A stretch of DNA of 64,000 bases, from NCBI GenBank assembly GCA_023052935.1, contig CM041292.1:134864951-134928950 (forward strand). The letters run 5' to 3'. This document shows, piece by piece, positions 42,793 to 53,967 of this stretch. A program made the translations under genes and the position numbers. Within the stretch, counting starts at the first letter, position 1. Each line of letters begins with the position of its first letter. Under the pieces are notes generated by a model, which was given only the letters and a program-made list of their open reading frames with translations, had not been told where the DNA came from and ran no database searches. Source of the DNA: Piezodorus guildinii (taxonomy: Eukaryota; Arthropoda; Insecta; Hemiptera; Pentatomidae).

Positions 42793-44868
42793 CACCCGTT
42801 TGCAAGAAGACTATGTGTCTTTCAAGAAGCTCCGTAATGAAACCCAATGTGCAGTGCGACGTGCTAAATCCCTCCATATCCATTCTGTCCTTTCCGATGC
42901 TTCTGATAATAAATCCAAATGGAAAATCCTTAGAAAATTGTCATTTCCCGAACCCAATAACCCCAGTTCTTTCCAAATCACGCCTGACGAACTCAATAAC
43001 CATTTCATATCCTTTGCTTCTGATTCCTCGACAGCTCCTGACATTACTTACCGAAGCTTCAATCCCAACAGTTTCTTCTTTTCTCACGTGTCCTACGACG
43101 AACTACTCAATGCAATCTTAAAATCCCGTACTAACGACTATGGACCGGACAATATTCCAGTAAAACTAATAAAATCCAGCCTCCCATCTCTCATACCGGC
43201 ATTATATCATATTTATAATTTCTCTCTGCAAAATTCCACTTTTCCTTCTTCCTGGAAAACCGCCCTCGTCCGACCACTAAATAAAGTTCCGAATCCTGCC
43301 TCACCGCAAGATTTCCGTCCTATCTCTATTCTCTCCAACCTATCAAAACCGCTCGAACGCCTTGTACAAACCCAACTATCATATTTCCTTGAAGAAAACT
43401 CTCTCCTTAGTCCTCTCCAATCCGGGTTTCGACCTGGTTATTCTACCCAATCCGCTCTCCTTAAAATAACACAAGACCTCCAAAATGCCATTGATCATCA
43501 AAAATTAACTATACTCATCCTCTTAGATTTCTCAAAGGCGTTTGACACGGTTGACCATAGTATCCTTCTTAACAAACTCCAAAATCTTCCAGTATCCAAC
43601 AGTGCTTTACGCTGGTTTCAATCCTTTCTCTCCGATCGTTCTCAGTATGTAGTAGTGCCAGATCAACCTCCTTCCAGTACCCTACCTCTATCCTGTGGTG
43701 TCCCTCAGGGATCGTCTCTATCTCCTACCCTATTCGCTATCTACATTAATGACCTCCCTCTCCATATCAATCACTCTAAATACCACCTCTATGCTGATGA
43801 TTTCCAAATATACCTCTCCTTCCCACCTTCCGACCTATTACTAGCTACAAAAAAATTACAAGAGGACATAAATCAAATAAGCCACTGGGCTGAAGTGAAT
43901 AAGTTAAAATTAAATGTTGAAAAAACAAAAGCAATTGTAATAGGATCCCCTCACCTTCTGAAAACCGTTCCTCATATTCCAACCTTGTTCCTCAATAGTA
44001 ATCCTATAAAGTTCCACCCTACTGTCCGAAATCTGGGAGTAACCTTCGATCAATGTCTATCCTTCAAAAATCATATTTCAGAAATCTCTCGACGTACCCT
44101 TTCAACCTTAAAGCGACTGTATTCCCTCCGTCACCTATTTCCGCTTGAAACCCGAATACTCCTCGTTACCTCCCTAATATTCCCCCACTTCGACTATTGC
44201 TGTACGGTATATGGTGGTGTGTCTGGGGATCTCGAGGTAAAAATAAAACGCTTAATCAATTCCTTTGTTCGCTTCATCTTCGGGGTCCCTAGATACACCT
44301 CTGTATCCCAACTTTATGGAGAGTTGAAGTGGCTTAACCCTTCCAATCGTCGCAAGTATTTCCTTGCGTCATTCCTTTACCAAATTATCCAATCCCGCCG
44401 TCCATCATATATTTTTGACCTCCTACAGTTCAAATCCTCTGTCCATTCCCGTTCTACACGCTCCAGGCCTTCGGATTTATACAGTACGGCCCACAGAACT
44501 GCACATTTCGACAGATCCTTTCTCATTCGATCCTCCATCCTATGGAATTCTATCCCTTCCTCCATCCGTCACTCCAATTCTCTTTCTACCTTCAAAACCC
44601 GCATATTTGATCACTTATTGCACATCCAGGCTCAATAGAATTCTAAATAAGCTTTTTATTTATTTATTTTTTTATATATATATTTTTTTTCATCTCATTT
44701 AAATATGTATATTTTATACCATTAATTATTAACTTGTTTATATGTAATTAATTTACTCTAAGACTCTAAAGCCCTTTTTTTTGTACATTTTGTATATTTG
44801 TTCTAAAGGGACATGTCCCAGAATAATAAAGAACTTATTTATTATTATTTATTTATTTATTTCTCCAA
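42793..44868 (+). mobile_element. Jockey/CR1-like LINE, copy 2, inserted in the RTE endonuclease
   Basis: A 2.1-kb 5'-truncated LINE carrying a complete reverse transcriptase region, 3' untranslated part with palindrome GGGACATGTCCC (44808-44819), AATAATAAAG and a TTATT/TTTA repeat tail to about 44868. Removing it restores the endonuclease frame of the host element (EFKPI before, SPRMTKLVLKVG after). No convincing target duplication; only one or two bases could be shared. Same family as 35151-36351 and the 3' fragment at 9269. Confidence 0.9.
42800..44638 (+). CDS. LINE reverse transcriptase, open 612-codon frame
   Basis: Starts in the linker before the reverse transcriptase (the frame is open from about 42791, TRLQEDYVSFKKLRN) because the endonuclease was lost by 5' truncation; there is no natural start codon. 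Landmarks in order: NDYGPDNIPVKLIKSS, PQDFRPISILSNLSKPLERL, QSGFRPGYSTQSALLKI, motif A LILLDFSKAFDTVDH, motif B CGVPQGSSLSPTLFAIY, catalytic motif C LYADDFQIYLS, then KLKLNVEKTKAIVIGSP. The C-terminus (FDRSFLIRSSILWNSIPSSI followed by a STFKTRIFDHLL stretch) is typical of the Jockey/CR1 superfamily. All three catalytic aspartates are present and no stop interrupts it, so the insertion is recent. Not autonomous without an endonuclease. The plus-strand frame 44364-44702 in another phase is a shadow. Confidence 0.9.
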   Translation: MQEDYVSFKKLRNETQCAVRRAKSLHIHSVLSDASDNKSKWKILRKLSFPEPNNPSSFQITPDELNNHFISFASDSSTAPDITYRSFNPNSFFFSHVSYDELLNAILKSRTNDYGPDNIPVKLIKSSLPSLIPALYHIYNFSLQNSTFPSSWKTALVRPLNKVPNPASPQDFRPISILSNLSKPLERLVQTQLSYFLEENSLLSPLQSGFRPGYSTQSALLKITQDLQNAIDHQKLTILILLDFSKAFDTVDHSILLNKLQNLPVSNSALRWFQSFLSDRSQYVVVPDQPPSSTLPLSCGVPQGSSLSPTLFAIYINDLPLHINHSKYHLYADDFQIYLSFPPSDLLLATKKLQEDINQISHWAEVNKLKLNVEKTKAIVIGSPHLLKTVPHIPTLFLNSNPIKFHPTVRNLGVTFDQCLSFKNHISEISRRTLSTLKRLYSLRHLFPLETRILLVTSLIFPHFDYCCTVYGGVSGDLEVKIKRLINSFVRFIFGVPRYTSVSQLYGELKWLNPSNRRKYFLASFLYQIIQSRRPSYIFDLLQFKSSVHSRSTRSRPSDLYSTAHRTAHFDRSFLIRSSILWNSIPSSIRHSNSLSTFKTRIFDHLLHIQAQ

Positions 44869-45263
44869 GAATGACTAAATTGGTATTAAAAGTGGGATGC
44901 ATAAACATTACCTTCCTACAAGTACACGCACCAACTACAGCATCTACAACTGAAGAAATAGAGGAGTTCTATGATAGTTTAGAACTTATTCTCCAAGAAG
45001 ATAATAATAATAAAGTTTTGCTTGGCGATTTTAATTCTAAAGTAGGAATAAAAGAAGCAGGAGACTATTCAGTGATGGGAGAATATGGAATCGGAAAAAG
45101 AAATGAAAGAGGCTCCAAATTAGTTGAATTTGCTGTTAAACATCAACTCAGGATACTTAATACATTTTATAAAGCTAGTGCGGAGAACAAATGGACCTGG
45201 AAAGCTCCTAATCAAGGAAAACACGAAATTGATTTCATTCTGGCAAAACCGAACGCAGGCATG
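44869..45263 (+). pseudogene. RTE-type LINE inverted 5' segment, endonuclease continued
   Basis: Continues the APE-type endonuclease from 42792: LVLKVGCINITFLQVHAPTT (the QVYAPT strand), NNNKVLLGDFNSKVG with the catalytic GDFN, GKRNERGSKLVEFAVKHQLR, and KHEIDFILAKPNAGM. It stops at the target duplication. The next residues of the protein, NFVYPKSEVKFDSDHRLV, are found on the other strand at the start of the 39709-41847 frame, sharing the same bases CAGGCATGAA at the break. So the two segments are halves of one gene. It is open but non-functional as arranged. A plus-strand frame beginning at 44781 joins LINE tail and this segment by chance. Confidence 0.88.
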
Positions 45264-45276
45264 AAGTGACAGCAAT
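45264..45276. repeat. Target duplication, right side of RTE insertion
   Basis: AAGTGACAGCAAT, identical to 39478-39490. The first bases overlap the element's own GCATGAA, a microhomology expected when the second strand primes internally on the RNA. Confidence 0.92.
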
Positions 45277-45410
45277 AGAAGCAAATAAACCTTAAGGTTT
45301 GTACGATAATAATTGCTTACGAAACCAATTTCGGCTGATGGAATTTGAACAAAATATATCATAGAGTCGAAACGCATTTTCCATAGTGGTCAAATTACAA
45401 GAAAGGGTGT

Positions 45411-46252
45411 ACGCGCGGCACAGTCGAAAATATGACCGCTTTGGGTGGACAAAATTCTGAAACTTGTCCATATTTAACCTTTGGGATCCCAGATTACGGA
45501 AAAAATATAAGAAAAAAAAGCAAAAACTAATTTTTTGACACGATTGGCGTGCGCACAGTGGTCAAACATTATATTTGGTAAAATCTAAAACTTCCCTACA
45601 TTTTACGTTTGAAGTCCCAGAATAATTATACAAAAAATCTAATTATGGCTCGGAGTGGCTGAAACCTGCTAATAAATGTATTTTATATCATTAAGGAAAC
45701 TATTCAAATTATAGATTGTAAAACTTTTGATTCATAGTGTTATGTCTGAAACAAATTATGTATCACATACAACGCAAAAAATTCTTTGTAATATTTAAAG
45801 ACTAGAAGGATTGATGAAACAAATCCTACAAAGAAATCCTTCTGGTAACTTGGGGGTTATATAGTTTTTCGTTATTGAATAGGGGCTCACATTTACAAAT
45901 TGCTAAATAAAATCTACAGCTAGATTGCAATGTATATTCAATAACGAGTTTGGAGATATAATGTTTTACCTGTCTCATCAATGTCCATTGTTAAAGAAAA
46001 ACAAAAAGACTTTGAGCTAAACACACTTGATCACAATAAATGGATTCATATTATGGATGGCCATCGAATAAAGATTTGATGAACTTGTGCGAACAGGAAT
46101 GATTCACTCATTTAACATTTATATTTAAACACAGTATGGCGGTAAATATAAGTATTAAGGGTCTTGCCAACTAATAATATAAAGGTGAAGCACTGGAAAA
46201 TTCCAAACTTTTGTCCACCTAAATTAGTGTTTTTGTCCAGTGTGCGCCGTCT
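45411..46252. mobile_element. Candidate TIR DNA element
   Basis: Left end: GCGCGGCACAGTCGAAAA followed by TTGGGTGGACAAAATTCTGA. Right end, read inward on the other strand: GGCGCACACTGGACAAAAAC followed by TTAGGTGGACAAAAGTTTGG. The two are alike over about 45 bases at roughly 70%. GCGTGCGCACAGTGGTCAAA at 45547-45566 repeats the terminal motif inside the element, as subterminal repeats do. About 840 bp with no transposase frame. Target duplication not determined; superfamily unknown. Confidence 0.5.
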
Positions 46253-47519
46253 GAATTTCAAAATTCTTATTATACTTCCAAAATTCTAGAAACGTGTAGT
46301 ATCTTCTAAAATTTAGTAAAAAATTGTGATTATTAAATATTAAATAGTTCTATCGGCTGTGTAATAGAATCTCAATTTATCATGTTTCATAATAAAATTC
46401 ATAATTTCACAATTTATCATCATTAAACTGGTGAAATTTGAGAGTTCTGTCAATCGCTAACGACTTGTGTCAAGTACATTTGAAATTTTTCAAAAGAAAC
46501 TTTTAGAATAACAATGAATTGAAGGCGAACGCAAGATTTTCGATATGGAAAGTAGGTTGTAATTCGTTAGGCAGCCCAAGTGGGTTAAAAATTAAAGTAA
46601 ATTGAGCATTGATTTCCAAAAGGTATAAGGTATATATAAAAAGCATTTGATATTTTGACACTTCTTATCTAATGAACTCTCAAGTCCTTTATTAGGAATT
46701 GCAGCCATTTCCTTACATGGTTCAATTCGCAATGATAATATGTACAACAGTTGACAACATAAGGGTATAGTATCAACCATTTCTTTTAAATACATACTTT
46801 ACAGGAATGAACTTAGAAATAGAATCGGAAAAGTTAAATTGGCGCAATCAGTTCTCCCTTTTCATTACAGGCCGGAATCCCACAACTATTTTGCACATAA
46901 TGGAACAATAGGAACACCAACGGGTTCCACCCTCTATGGTCTGCTTTAATTATTTATACAATTATTACAGGTACCTACTCCGAGAAGAATTCAAATCCCA
47001 TTGAACTGAAATTCTGAATAGGTAACACCGACAGATGGCCATTCACCCATTTTGTATGATTCTGAATAATTAATAATTATTTAAACCCAGATTTCTAACT
47101 TAAAACATATCATAGTTTGATTAGGTGCAAACTATTAGTCAATCAATTACAATTTTTTTTTTACTGAATACATTAACACAATCATTGACCAAAATTTAAC
47201 TTTCTTTTCCATTTTTTCTGTTCTCTGATAATATGGATCCTATATAATACTGCAAATAGATTGGTAAAGTTTATTTGAGGAGATTATGAGTCCCAAATTC
47301 TTGAGCATCTCCTTAAAGTTATTAAGAGAATAACGGCAAATATACTAAGCTGGACTATTTTTTTTATAAAAAGGTTCATGACAATGTTCATGACGTGAAA
47401 TGTCATTGCAAACCTATTTTAAAATAGCTTGATGACAATTTCATTATTTATTTTTATTTTTTTAACTTTTATTTTCACAAGAATTTACAAATGACAACAA
47501 GCCTCAAAATTTATACATT
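46253..47519. other. AT-rich stretch, no gene seen
   Basis: Nothing recognised. A 67-codon minus-strand frame at 46592-46795 has no domain. Confidence 0.5.
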
Positions 47520-47710
47520 TTTATATATAAAAATGAATCACCTTGGTCATCGCATCACCCATGAACGGCTTGACCGATTTCTCTAATTATTTTTATATCA
47601 GCCAGGAGAAAGATGTTATGAAAGAAAAAAAAAGAGAAAAGTAACTTTGTAATTACTCTAAGGTAATAACAATCGATCTATCTATATATAATAGACATAA
47701 AATTCCTTTT
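47520..47710 (+). repeat. Transposon-end-like fragment
   Basis: ATATATAAAAATGAATCACC followed by CATGAACGGCTTGACCGATT is a pattern widely repeated in insect genomes near the ends of Helitron-related elements, and TCTATCTATATATAATAGAC near 47677 could be the other end. I have no second good copy in this window except a weak one at 23255. Confidence 0.35.
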
Positions 47711-49947
47711 CTCAACGGAGGTCTGTTAATTATATTAAAGCGATATGGATTAAACAGTATTAAAAAAATACAATAAATAAGTGACTCATTCATTAGCCTA
47801 CGTTTCAGGAGAATGAAAAAATTTAAACATTTAGCAGATGTACTGAACTTGATCCCCTAGCTCTGGCCGTGACAGCTGTCATTACCAATGTGTGTTCAAT
47901 GCCGTTGACAAATGCGTAGTGAACAAGGGTGGTCTTGAATAAGACAACCGGCACAAATCACTATCATCTGTTGATCACCATTACTGCCCGCCATTCGGCA
48001 AGAGCCCACAATAGAAGTTCTCCAAGTGAATTAGATATTAGGATCGGCGGTGGGATGAAGTCTTCAGATGACCATGGTCGGGTGTGCAGAAGAGAGATCG
48101 CATCATCTGACAAGGGAAAGATGCCCGACTCTAAACAAATCCCTCAAAAGGAGACAGTAAGAATGAAAATTATAATTTGAAGAGAGATGAAGAAGTCTAA
48201 GGCGGCTCTCCTCCTGACTGATAGGGGGATGATGATAAGACTGGAGGGATATAAACAGGCCGGATCGCGCCGACAGCTTAATATCAGGGCGGCCAGCGGC
48301 ATGCATCATCCCCTCCCCCCCACCACCAGTATCAACATTCAATTATCGGTCCTCTGATGAACGGTCCATCCATCTCTCTCTTATGTCTGTCTCCTAATTC
48401 CAACCTGTTTTCAGAATTTCCGTTCGGCCCCTACCCACAAATCATCTTGACCGTAATTTGGGGGAAATTTTGTAATCTAATACCTTACTGTTGGAATGAG
48501 AAGGTACATCCAAGTGAGTAACCGTCCGTGAAACACAATAGCTCACAACAGAACTTCAAAAACAAGAACGATCCATCTCCATGGTGATATTTACTATGTC
48601 GTCCTTCTCAACTTACAAAATTTCCCACTTGGCTTAAATCCACAGACCAAATTCAGAATAATCCAGCTATAACAAACAGCGGTTTCAAAACAAAACAAAG
48701 ATAGTAGTAAAATTTATATTCAGCTAAAATTTATATTCAGATAAATTAAGTATATCCCCGTTTAATTTATATTAGGTTCATCATTTAGGGGGATTTTAAG
48801 TTTTTGAACCATGCAAATAAGAATCGCATAAACCCACTACAAACATTGTCCATTGGCTCAACTATTTATTTTGATGACAAAAAACAAAATATTGGATTGC
48901 ATTGTTCTAAGGATTATATTTAACTCAGTACATTTTATAAAAAATCTATTTTGTTGTACTATTTCCACTGATGAAAATTTTAAATCAATCAATAAATAAA
49001 GTTATCCTCCTTACACGTGAGGTTATTTAAGTAAAATTAAAAAATCGATAAGACAATCTGTTCCTTCGTTATTCTTTATCTTTTGTTTTTTTACTAATCT
49101 AGACTGATCATCGAAACTCCATGATTACCTTTACTAGCTGCAGTTTAGTTCACAAAAAGGAGGTCCATTAAATATTTTACGGACTCATAACTCGGGCAAT
49201 TATGAATGATGTAAGAATATTGAAAAAAAAAAAAAATCAGAATCGCAATAGTTTGTCTTATGGGATAAGATTGTTTTAGTTAGCATGCCCTTTTTAAAAT
49301 TGAAGATAATAGCCTTAGACAAACATACTAAAAATAAACATAGTAGTTTCAGCAATTATAAGCCTTCATAATCATCGAAAAATGAAACAGTTGACCAAAA
49401 ACTATTCACCCGTTGTCCTGACACTGGTTAACCACTTCCACTGTGACAAAGAAAAAAAGTGTAACACAGAAAAAATTCCTGCAGTGCGGAAGGATGTGGA
49501 ATGCTTCCAGTCTTGAGGTTGATTTATTGTATGGTTTCTCCGGCGATATTTCCTCTCAATTGAAGAAAAAAAAATTTATAAAAAATGTATGAGGGTGACA
49601 CGACGGAAAACCACGAAGGAACAAGGGGACCGCAAGGAAGTCCGGAAGGGCTGTTCCAATACTTAAATATCTGCGGTCAATGATCTGTGACTATGACCAA
49701 ATATTCACTGGCACATAGCGGTATGAGATCAAGAAGTTCTTGACAAAGACATTATATCAAAAGTCAATAAATTCACATTTGGAAAATTAATTCTAACATA
49801 TAATAAGTTTAATTATATTCGTAATGCCTGATTTTTATTAATCGTTTGAGAAGGGAAAATGCCAAGTTTTATTTTTAAAAAAAAATAAAAAAATTCACAT
49901 GGAAAATCTGAGAGCAAACGATTATTCTCCTGAAACTTAATTTAATA
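47711..49947. other. No gene identified; GC-richer island at 47860-48480
   Basis: The island holds antiparallel open frames of 83 (+, 47929-48180) and 79 codons (-, 48103-48342) with no domain. Near 48300-48330 is a C-rich run (CCCCTCCCCCCCACCACC). No repeat match. Another small GC-richer patch lies at 49590-49690. Candidate regulatory DNA. Confidence 0.4.
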
Positions 49948-50620
49948 CTAGTCGTAGCCCTCGGCTTTGCTAGCGAATATTTTATTTAATGTTAATTTAA
50001 CATTTTTATAAAAAGGGTAAATAGAACATATCAAGCAATCAGTTACTAGTTCAAGTATTTTTAATAACAACCAATAGTTCTATTATTAAATCCCAAATTT
50101 ATATTTTGTTCTGTTAAATTAATGATATCACATCTGAAGAAGTGGCCTTAACAAGGTGTTATTTGATATCGACGTTAGTTTTAACTTTCGAATATCATCA
50201 TAACTCATTTCCAACAAAAATGAAAATTTTCACAAACCTTTTCACATGAAATACCCGTGGTTTTATGCTTTAGAAATAACTTGTTTAAATGATTTCAACG
50301 AACCACGTTTCTATAGTTACCTGAACCCCAAAGTATTTCCAATCAAATTTAACATGATATAAATATAGTGTCTTTGCTGGTAATGTTTAGATTCAGATGT
50401 TGCAAGAAATTTAATTATCATTCAAATGAGTACCAATAGTTTTTCAATAGATGTGTAGTTTTTGAGTTATTCAAAATACAATTTGTTAGAGGTTTCAGAA
50501 AAAAAAAAAATACAACTACTTAGAGGAAGAGTTTTCCCAAACTGATTGCACATCTAGAAGTTAAGGCGAATCTTTAGGAATGATTTCTATATATAGATAA
50601 ATAAGTTTCAACATTCATCG
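49948..50620 (+). repeat. R2 dispersed repeat, copy 2
   Basis: Head ACTAGTCGTAGCCCTCGGCT then GCTAGCGAATATTTTATTTA matches 4490; further matches at ATCATCATAACTC (50202) and TATCATTCAAATGAGT (50417). It ends near TCTATATATAGATAAATAAG, a small hairpin. Shorter than copy 1. Confidence 0.55.
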
Positions 50621-51497
50621 AAGAGGGCAAAAGAACGTGCTCCAATTGCTAAGAATTCGCAAGATTTTTTTTTATTTCTACATATCCACTCAAAAAAAAA
50701 AAAAAATCTAACAAAGAAATTTATACCTAATCTAATGATAAAACCTATTTTCTTAGGTTAGGTATTTATTGAAGAGAAGGATTTGAATTATTATATAATC
50801 CAAATTAATTTATTTCCATGAGAAATAGAAGTAAAACTTGAAAGAAGTTAAATATCCGCATCAGATTTTCAATTACGATCTCAAACCGCCTGATTCATGA
50901 ATTTTTTTTTTTTTTTTGGGGGGGGGGGGAGGGAGGGAAGGAAGACATTTTTGGAGTGAGGAGAGACATTTTGTGATTTGAAAGAGATGAGGAAGGTTAA
51001 ACGTTTTCACAAACTTCAATTAAGCCCAACAGGTTTATTATAACACCGTAAGTTGCAAGTATTGGTACTAGATATATATAGTACAGTCGAGCCTGGATAA
51101 CAAGAATAATCTCTTGGTGACAGAATTTCAATTCCACTTACAGAGGTATTCCACTTAAACAAGGTTTTACTTATCCCGGGTGAAGGTATCTTATTAAGGG
51201 GGCATGTACAACTAAAGGAGGTTTTCAAAATGTATTACATTGCACTATTAAAAACCATAAATACATGAAATATTGATACAGTTATTATATTTTGTAATAT
51301 GAAATAAAACAATGCAGATTACATGATAAGAATGTAGTGATAAAAGTAATCACTTAAATTTTTTTTTTTGTACTTCACGTTTGCATTTAAAAATGTTTAT
51401 TTATTTGTCACAATTTGTAAATGATATCATCTCCAACAATTCGTTATGTTGTTGTTTGTTATACTGCTAAATGTTTACACTTCTTAAGGTTAGGGAC
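50621..51497. other. No gene seen
   Basis: Contains a T-run followed by a G-run at about 50901-50930 and otherwise AT-rich DNA. A 70-codon minus-strand frame (51016-51228) has no domain. Confidence 0.5.
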
Positions 51498-51511
51498 TAA
51501 CCAAACAATAG

Positions 51512-51780
51512 GGATCACTTGTAGCTGGGTGGCTAGCGTAACAGCCTCCCATGCCAAAGGTCACGGGTTCAAATCCGCAGGTGGTCCTTGGACTTTTTAA
51601 TGGGAGTAAAAAATCCTTAGTTACGCCGTCCTTCGGAGGGGACGTTAATAGGAGGTCCCGAGCCTGTGCGATGTCAGGTAAAAGATCCCTATCCTAATAA
51701 AACCTGGATAGGCAAAATTTAGGACTCCCACTGTAGCATCGTCCGATTAGCCATAGTAGCATAAAGTGACGTTAAATAAA
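51512..51780 (+). mobile_element. SINE family 2 with perfect 14-bp target duplication
   Basis: Best-preserved SINE 2: GATCACTTGTAGCTGGGTGG head, box A-like TGGCTAGCGTA, box B-like GGTTCAAATCC, body, tail GACGTTAAATAAA. TAACCAAACAATAG flanks it at 51498-51511 and 51781-51794. Confidence 0.95.
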
Positions 51781-51794
51781 TAACCAAACAATAG

Positions 51795-52084
51795 AAACCC
51801 ATCTAACCCTTCACGTTTTCTTAGAAATGTAAATTCCACTAATAGAGGTTAATCCAAAAATCGTACCACATACAGAGGTAACTTTCACAAAAATTGATTC
51901 CACTAGTACAGGTTTTTATCTGTATATAATGTTTTTACATTAAAGTTAAAGAGTTTAATTAAGGGGAAAATGAAGTGACATTAAGTTTTGTACCACTTGT
52001 AAAGATACATATTCCACTTAACCAGGTCCGACTGTAATTGTAGTAGTACATTAAATTAGCCGTTAAATCATTTTTTATGTTTAC
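51795..52084. other. No gene seen
   Basis: AT-rich DNA between SINE 2 and R1 copy F; nothing recognised. Confidence 0.5.
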
Positions 52085-53175
52085 TTACCTATACATGAAA
52101 TAAATAGTAAGGGAAAGTATTGCGATCGTGAAAATTTTCGAATTCTAGTTTTCCACGAAAATATTTAGGGTCCCTTGAGTCCAAATAACCAAGTCCCGAA
52201 AAATGGTCTGTGTGTCCGTGTGTTTGTGTGTGTGTGTGGTAAGTCTGGCGCGAAAACAAAAAGTCGTACGGAACTGAAATTTCATATTTATGACTAATAT
52301 AAGCCTGAGATGTTACAGCAACTTTTTCATTAACCAGAAAAGCCACTTTACACCGTGGATTTTGCACCTTTTTACGATTTCCTCAAAAACGGCTCCAACG
52401 ATTTTGATTAATGTACGCCCTATGTAGAGTAAAATTTAATGGGCTTTAATATCATGTAGGTTTCATTTTGATTGAAATAGTTTTACAGGGCGTAAATGCT
52501 GATATTTTAAATTTTCTTCCTCTAAAGTACCTTTAAATTTGTACATTCCAAAAGATTAACATTGGTTAACATGATCTTAATGGCATCGATGATAGACGGC
52601 TAAATATACAAGTTAGACGAATTTGATGATAAATACAGTATAAAAGAGCAAAACAATTTTTTTTTTTTTTTTAATGAAATTTTTGTTTTTTTGATAATAA
52701 GAACAGTAATATAGACGTATAATATACCGTTGAAAAGAGAAAGATTTTAGAAAAAAAAATGATCTAACACTGAAAGTTGTAAAAGGTAATATTAAGTGAC
52801 GGATAGGGAATAAACTTATTATTAACAATTTAATTTAGTTATATTATTTAATCTCAATCATATGTTTCAAAAGATTTTTTTTTGTTTCTTTATATCTTTA
52901 TTTACACCTGTCAGAAGACGTCTGACAATCAGCAAATGTGCTGGACAAAAGTAAAATCAGACATGTAGGCATGGGGAAGTAAAGTGCCCAGCAGCACCCC
53001 TTCCAAGGCTTTAATCTAGCTGAGGAGGTCCCTCATCCAGTTTAAACGAAATTGAATACACGTTTTATTAATACAACTTTAAATATTTTTCAAATTGAAG
53101 TAAATTTAATAGTTAGTAAAATGCTTTTAACAGTCGAGGTAAGTGAAAGTCGTGTGTGGCCCGCACCAGATTTGA
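52085..53175 (-). repeat. R1 dispersed repeat, copy F
   Basis: Minus-strand copy covering both ends of R1: the 3' hairpin region (CTATACATGAAATAAATAGT at 52089) and, at 53140-53175, the head (GGTAAGTGAAAGTCGTGTGT, GGCCCGCAC). It contains GTGTGT runs and is interrupted by a LINE 3' fragment at about 52875-53045. Together with copy D it gives the best view of the complete R1. Confidence 0.7.
52875..53045 (-). mobile_element. LINE-like 3' end fragment inserted in R1
   Basis: On the minus strand: a GC-richer stretch, then GTCAGACGTCTTCTGAC, a 17-base inverted repeat, then AGGTGTAAATAAAGATATAA and an A-rich tail. This order (palindrome, AATAAAGA, tail) parallels the LINE 3' ends at 36294 and 44808 with a different palindrome. 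No target duplication identified. Confidence 0.5.
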
Positions 53176-53967
53176 ATTTGGTGGCTCGTTTTTGAAGAGA
53201 AGAATTTCCTGCTTCTTCACCTAGGAAACTCAATGCTCAGAGGTGTTTAATGAGCTAAATATTGGTTTTAAATACGGTTAGTGAATATAAAAACTACAGT
53301 AATAGTAGTTTTAACACTACTTACTTTAGATAAGTATAAAGAAACAATATAAAAATAAAATTTGTTAAAAACACGAATCGTACGATTGAAAGGATACAGC
53401 AGAACCGATAGTTTGCATAAACTTGGCTAGAGTTAAATGTTTCTAATTTTATGGAATCACGAAGTTCATCAAGGAAGGAGTCGAATAACCCATCATTTCG
53501 TTGGTATTTGAACCAACTATTAAAAATTAATCGGAGATTTATTATGAAAATTAAGTCACAGGGTACAATTACCCTGAGGTTGGAAATACAAAGAAAAGAT
53601 GTCAGAAGAACTAATTGGATGGGAGAAGAGCGGATCTACGGTTGAGATCTGGCCCTACGGCGGGCAGAGTATTCCTCCGCCAATCAGTGGCCCGCTTTAC
53701 CACCATCTTTAATTCCCTCTAATTGTTATCTACCTCTTCGCCGAGCATCTCATTTCATTTAGGATTCTACGAGCTAATGGCTTAAACAGAGGTGTCGCGC
53801 AAATCCAAACTAACAATTATCACATTTCCTCAGGAAACTGGCCCGTGCTTAATCAGTAGCCGTTTTCGAATACCAACAGTGTTGTGTGTTAAAAATAAAA
53901 AAAATAATTAATATTAATTCATAAGTTTTAATGTTTTTTTAACAATTAAACTTTTACATTCAATTAC
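53176..53967. other. No gene identified; GC-richer patch at 53570-53850
   Basis: A 64-codon frame (53451-53645) is followed by a GC-richer patch without domain or repeat match. Confidence 0.4.
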
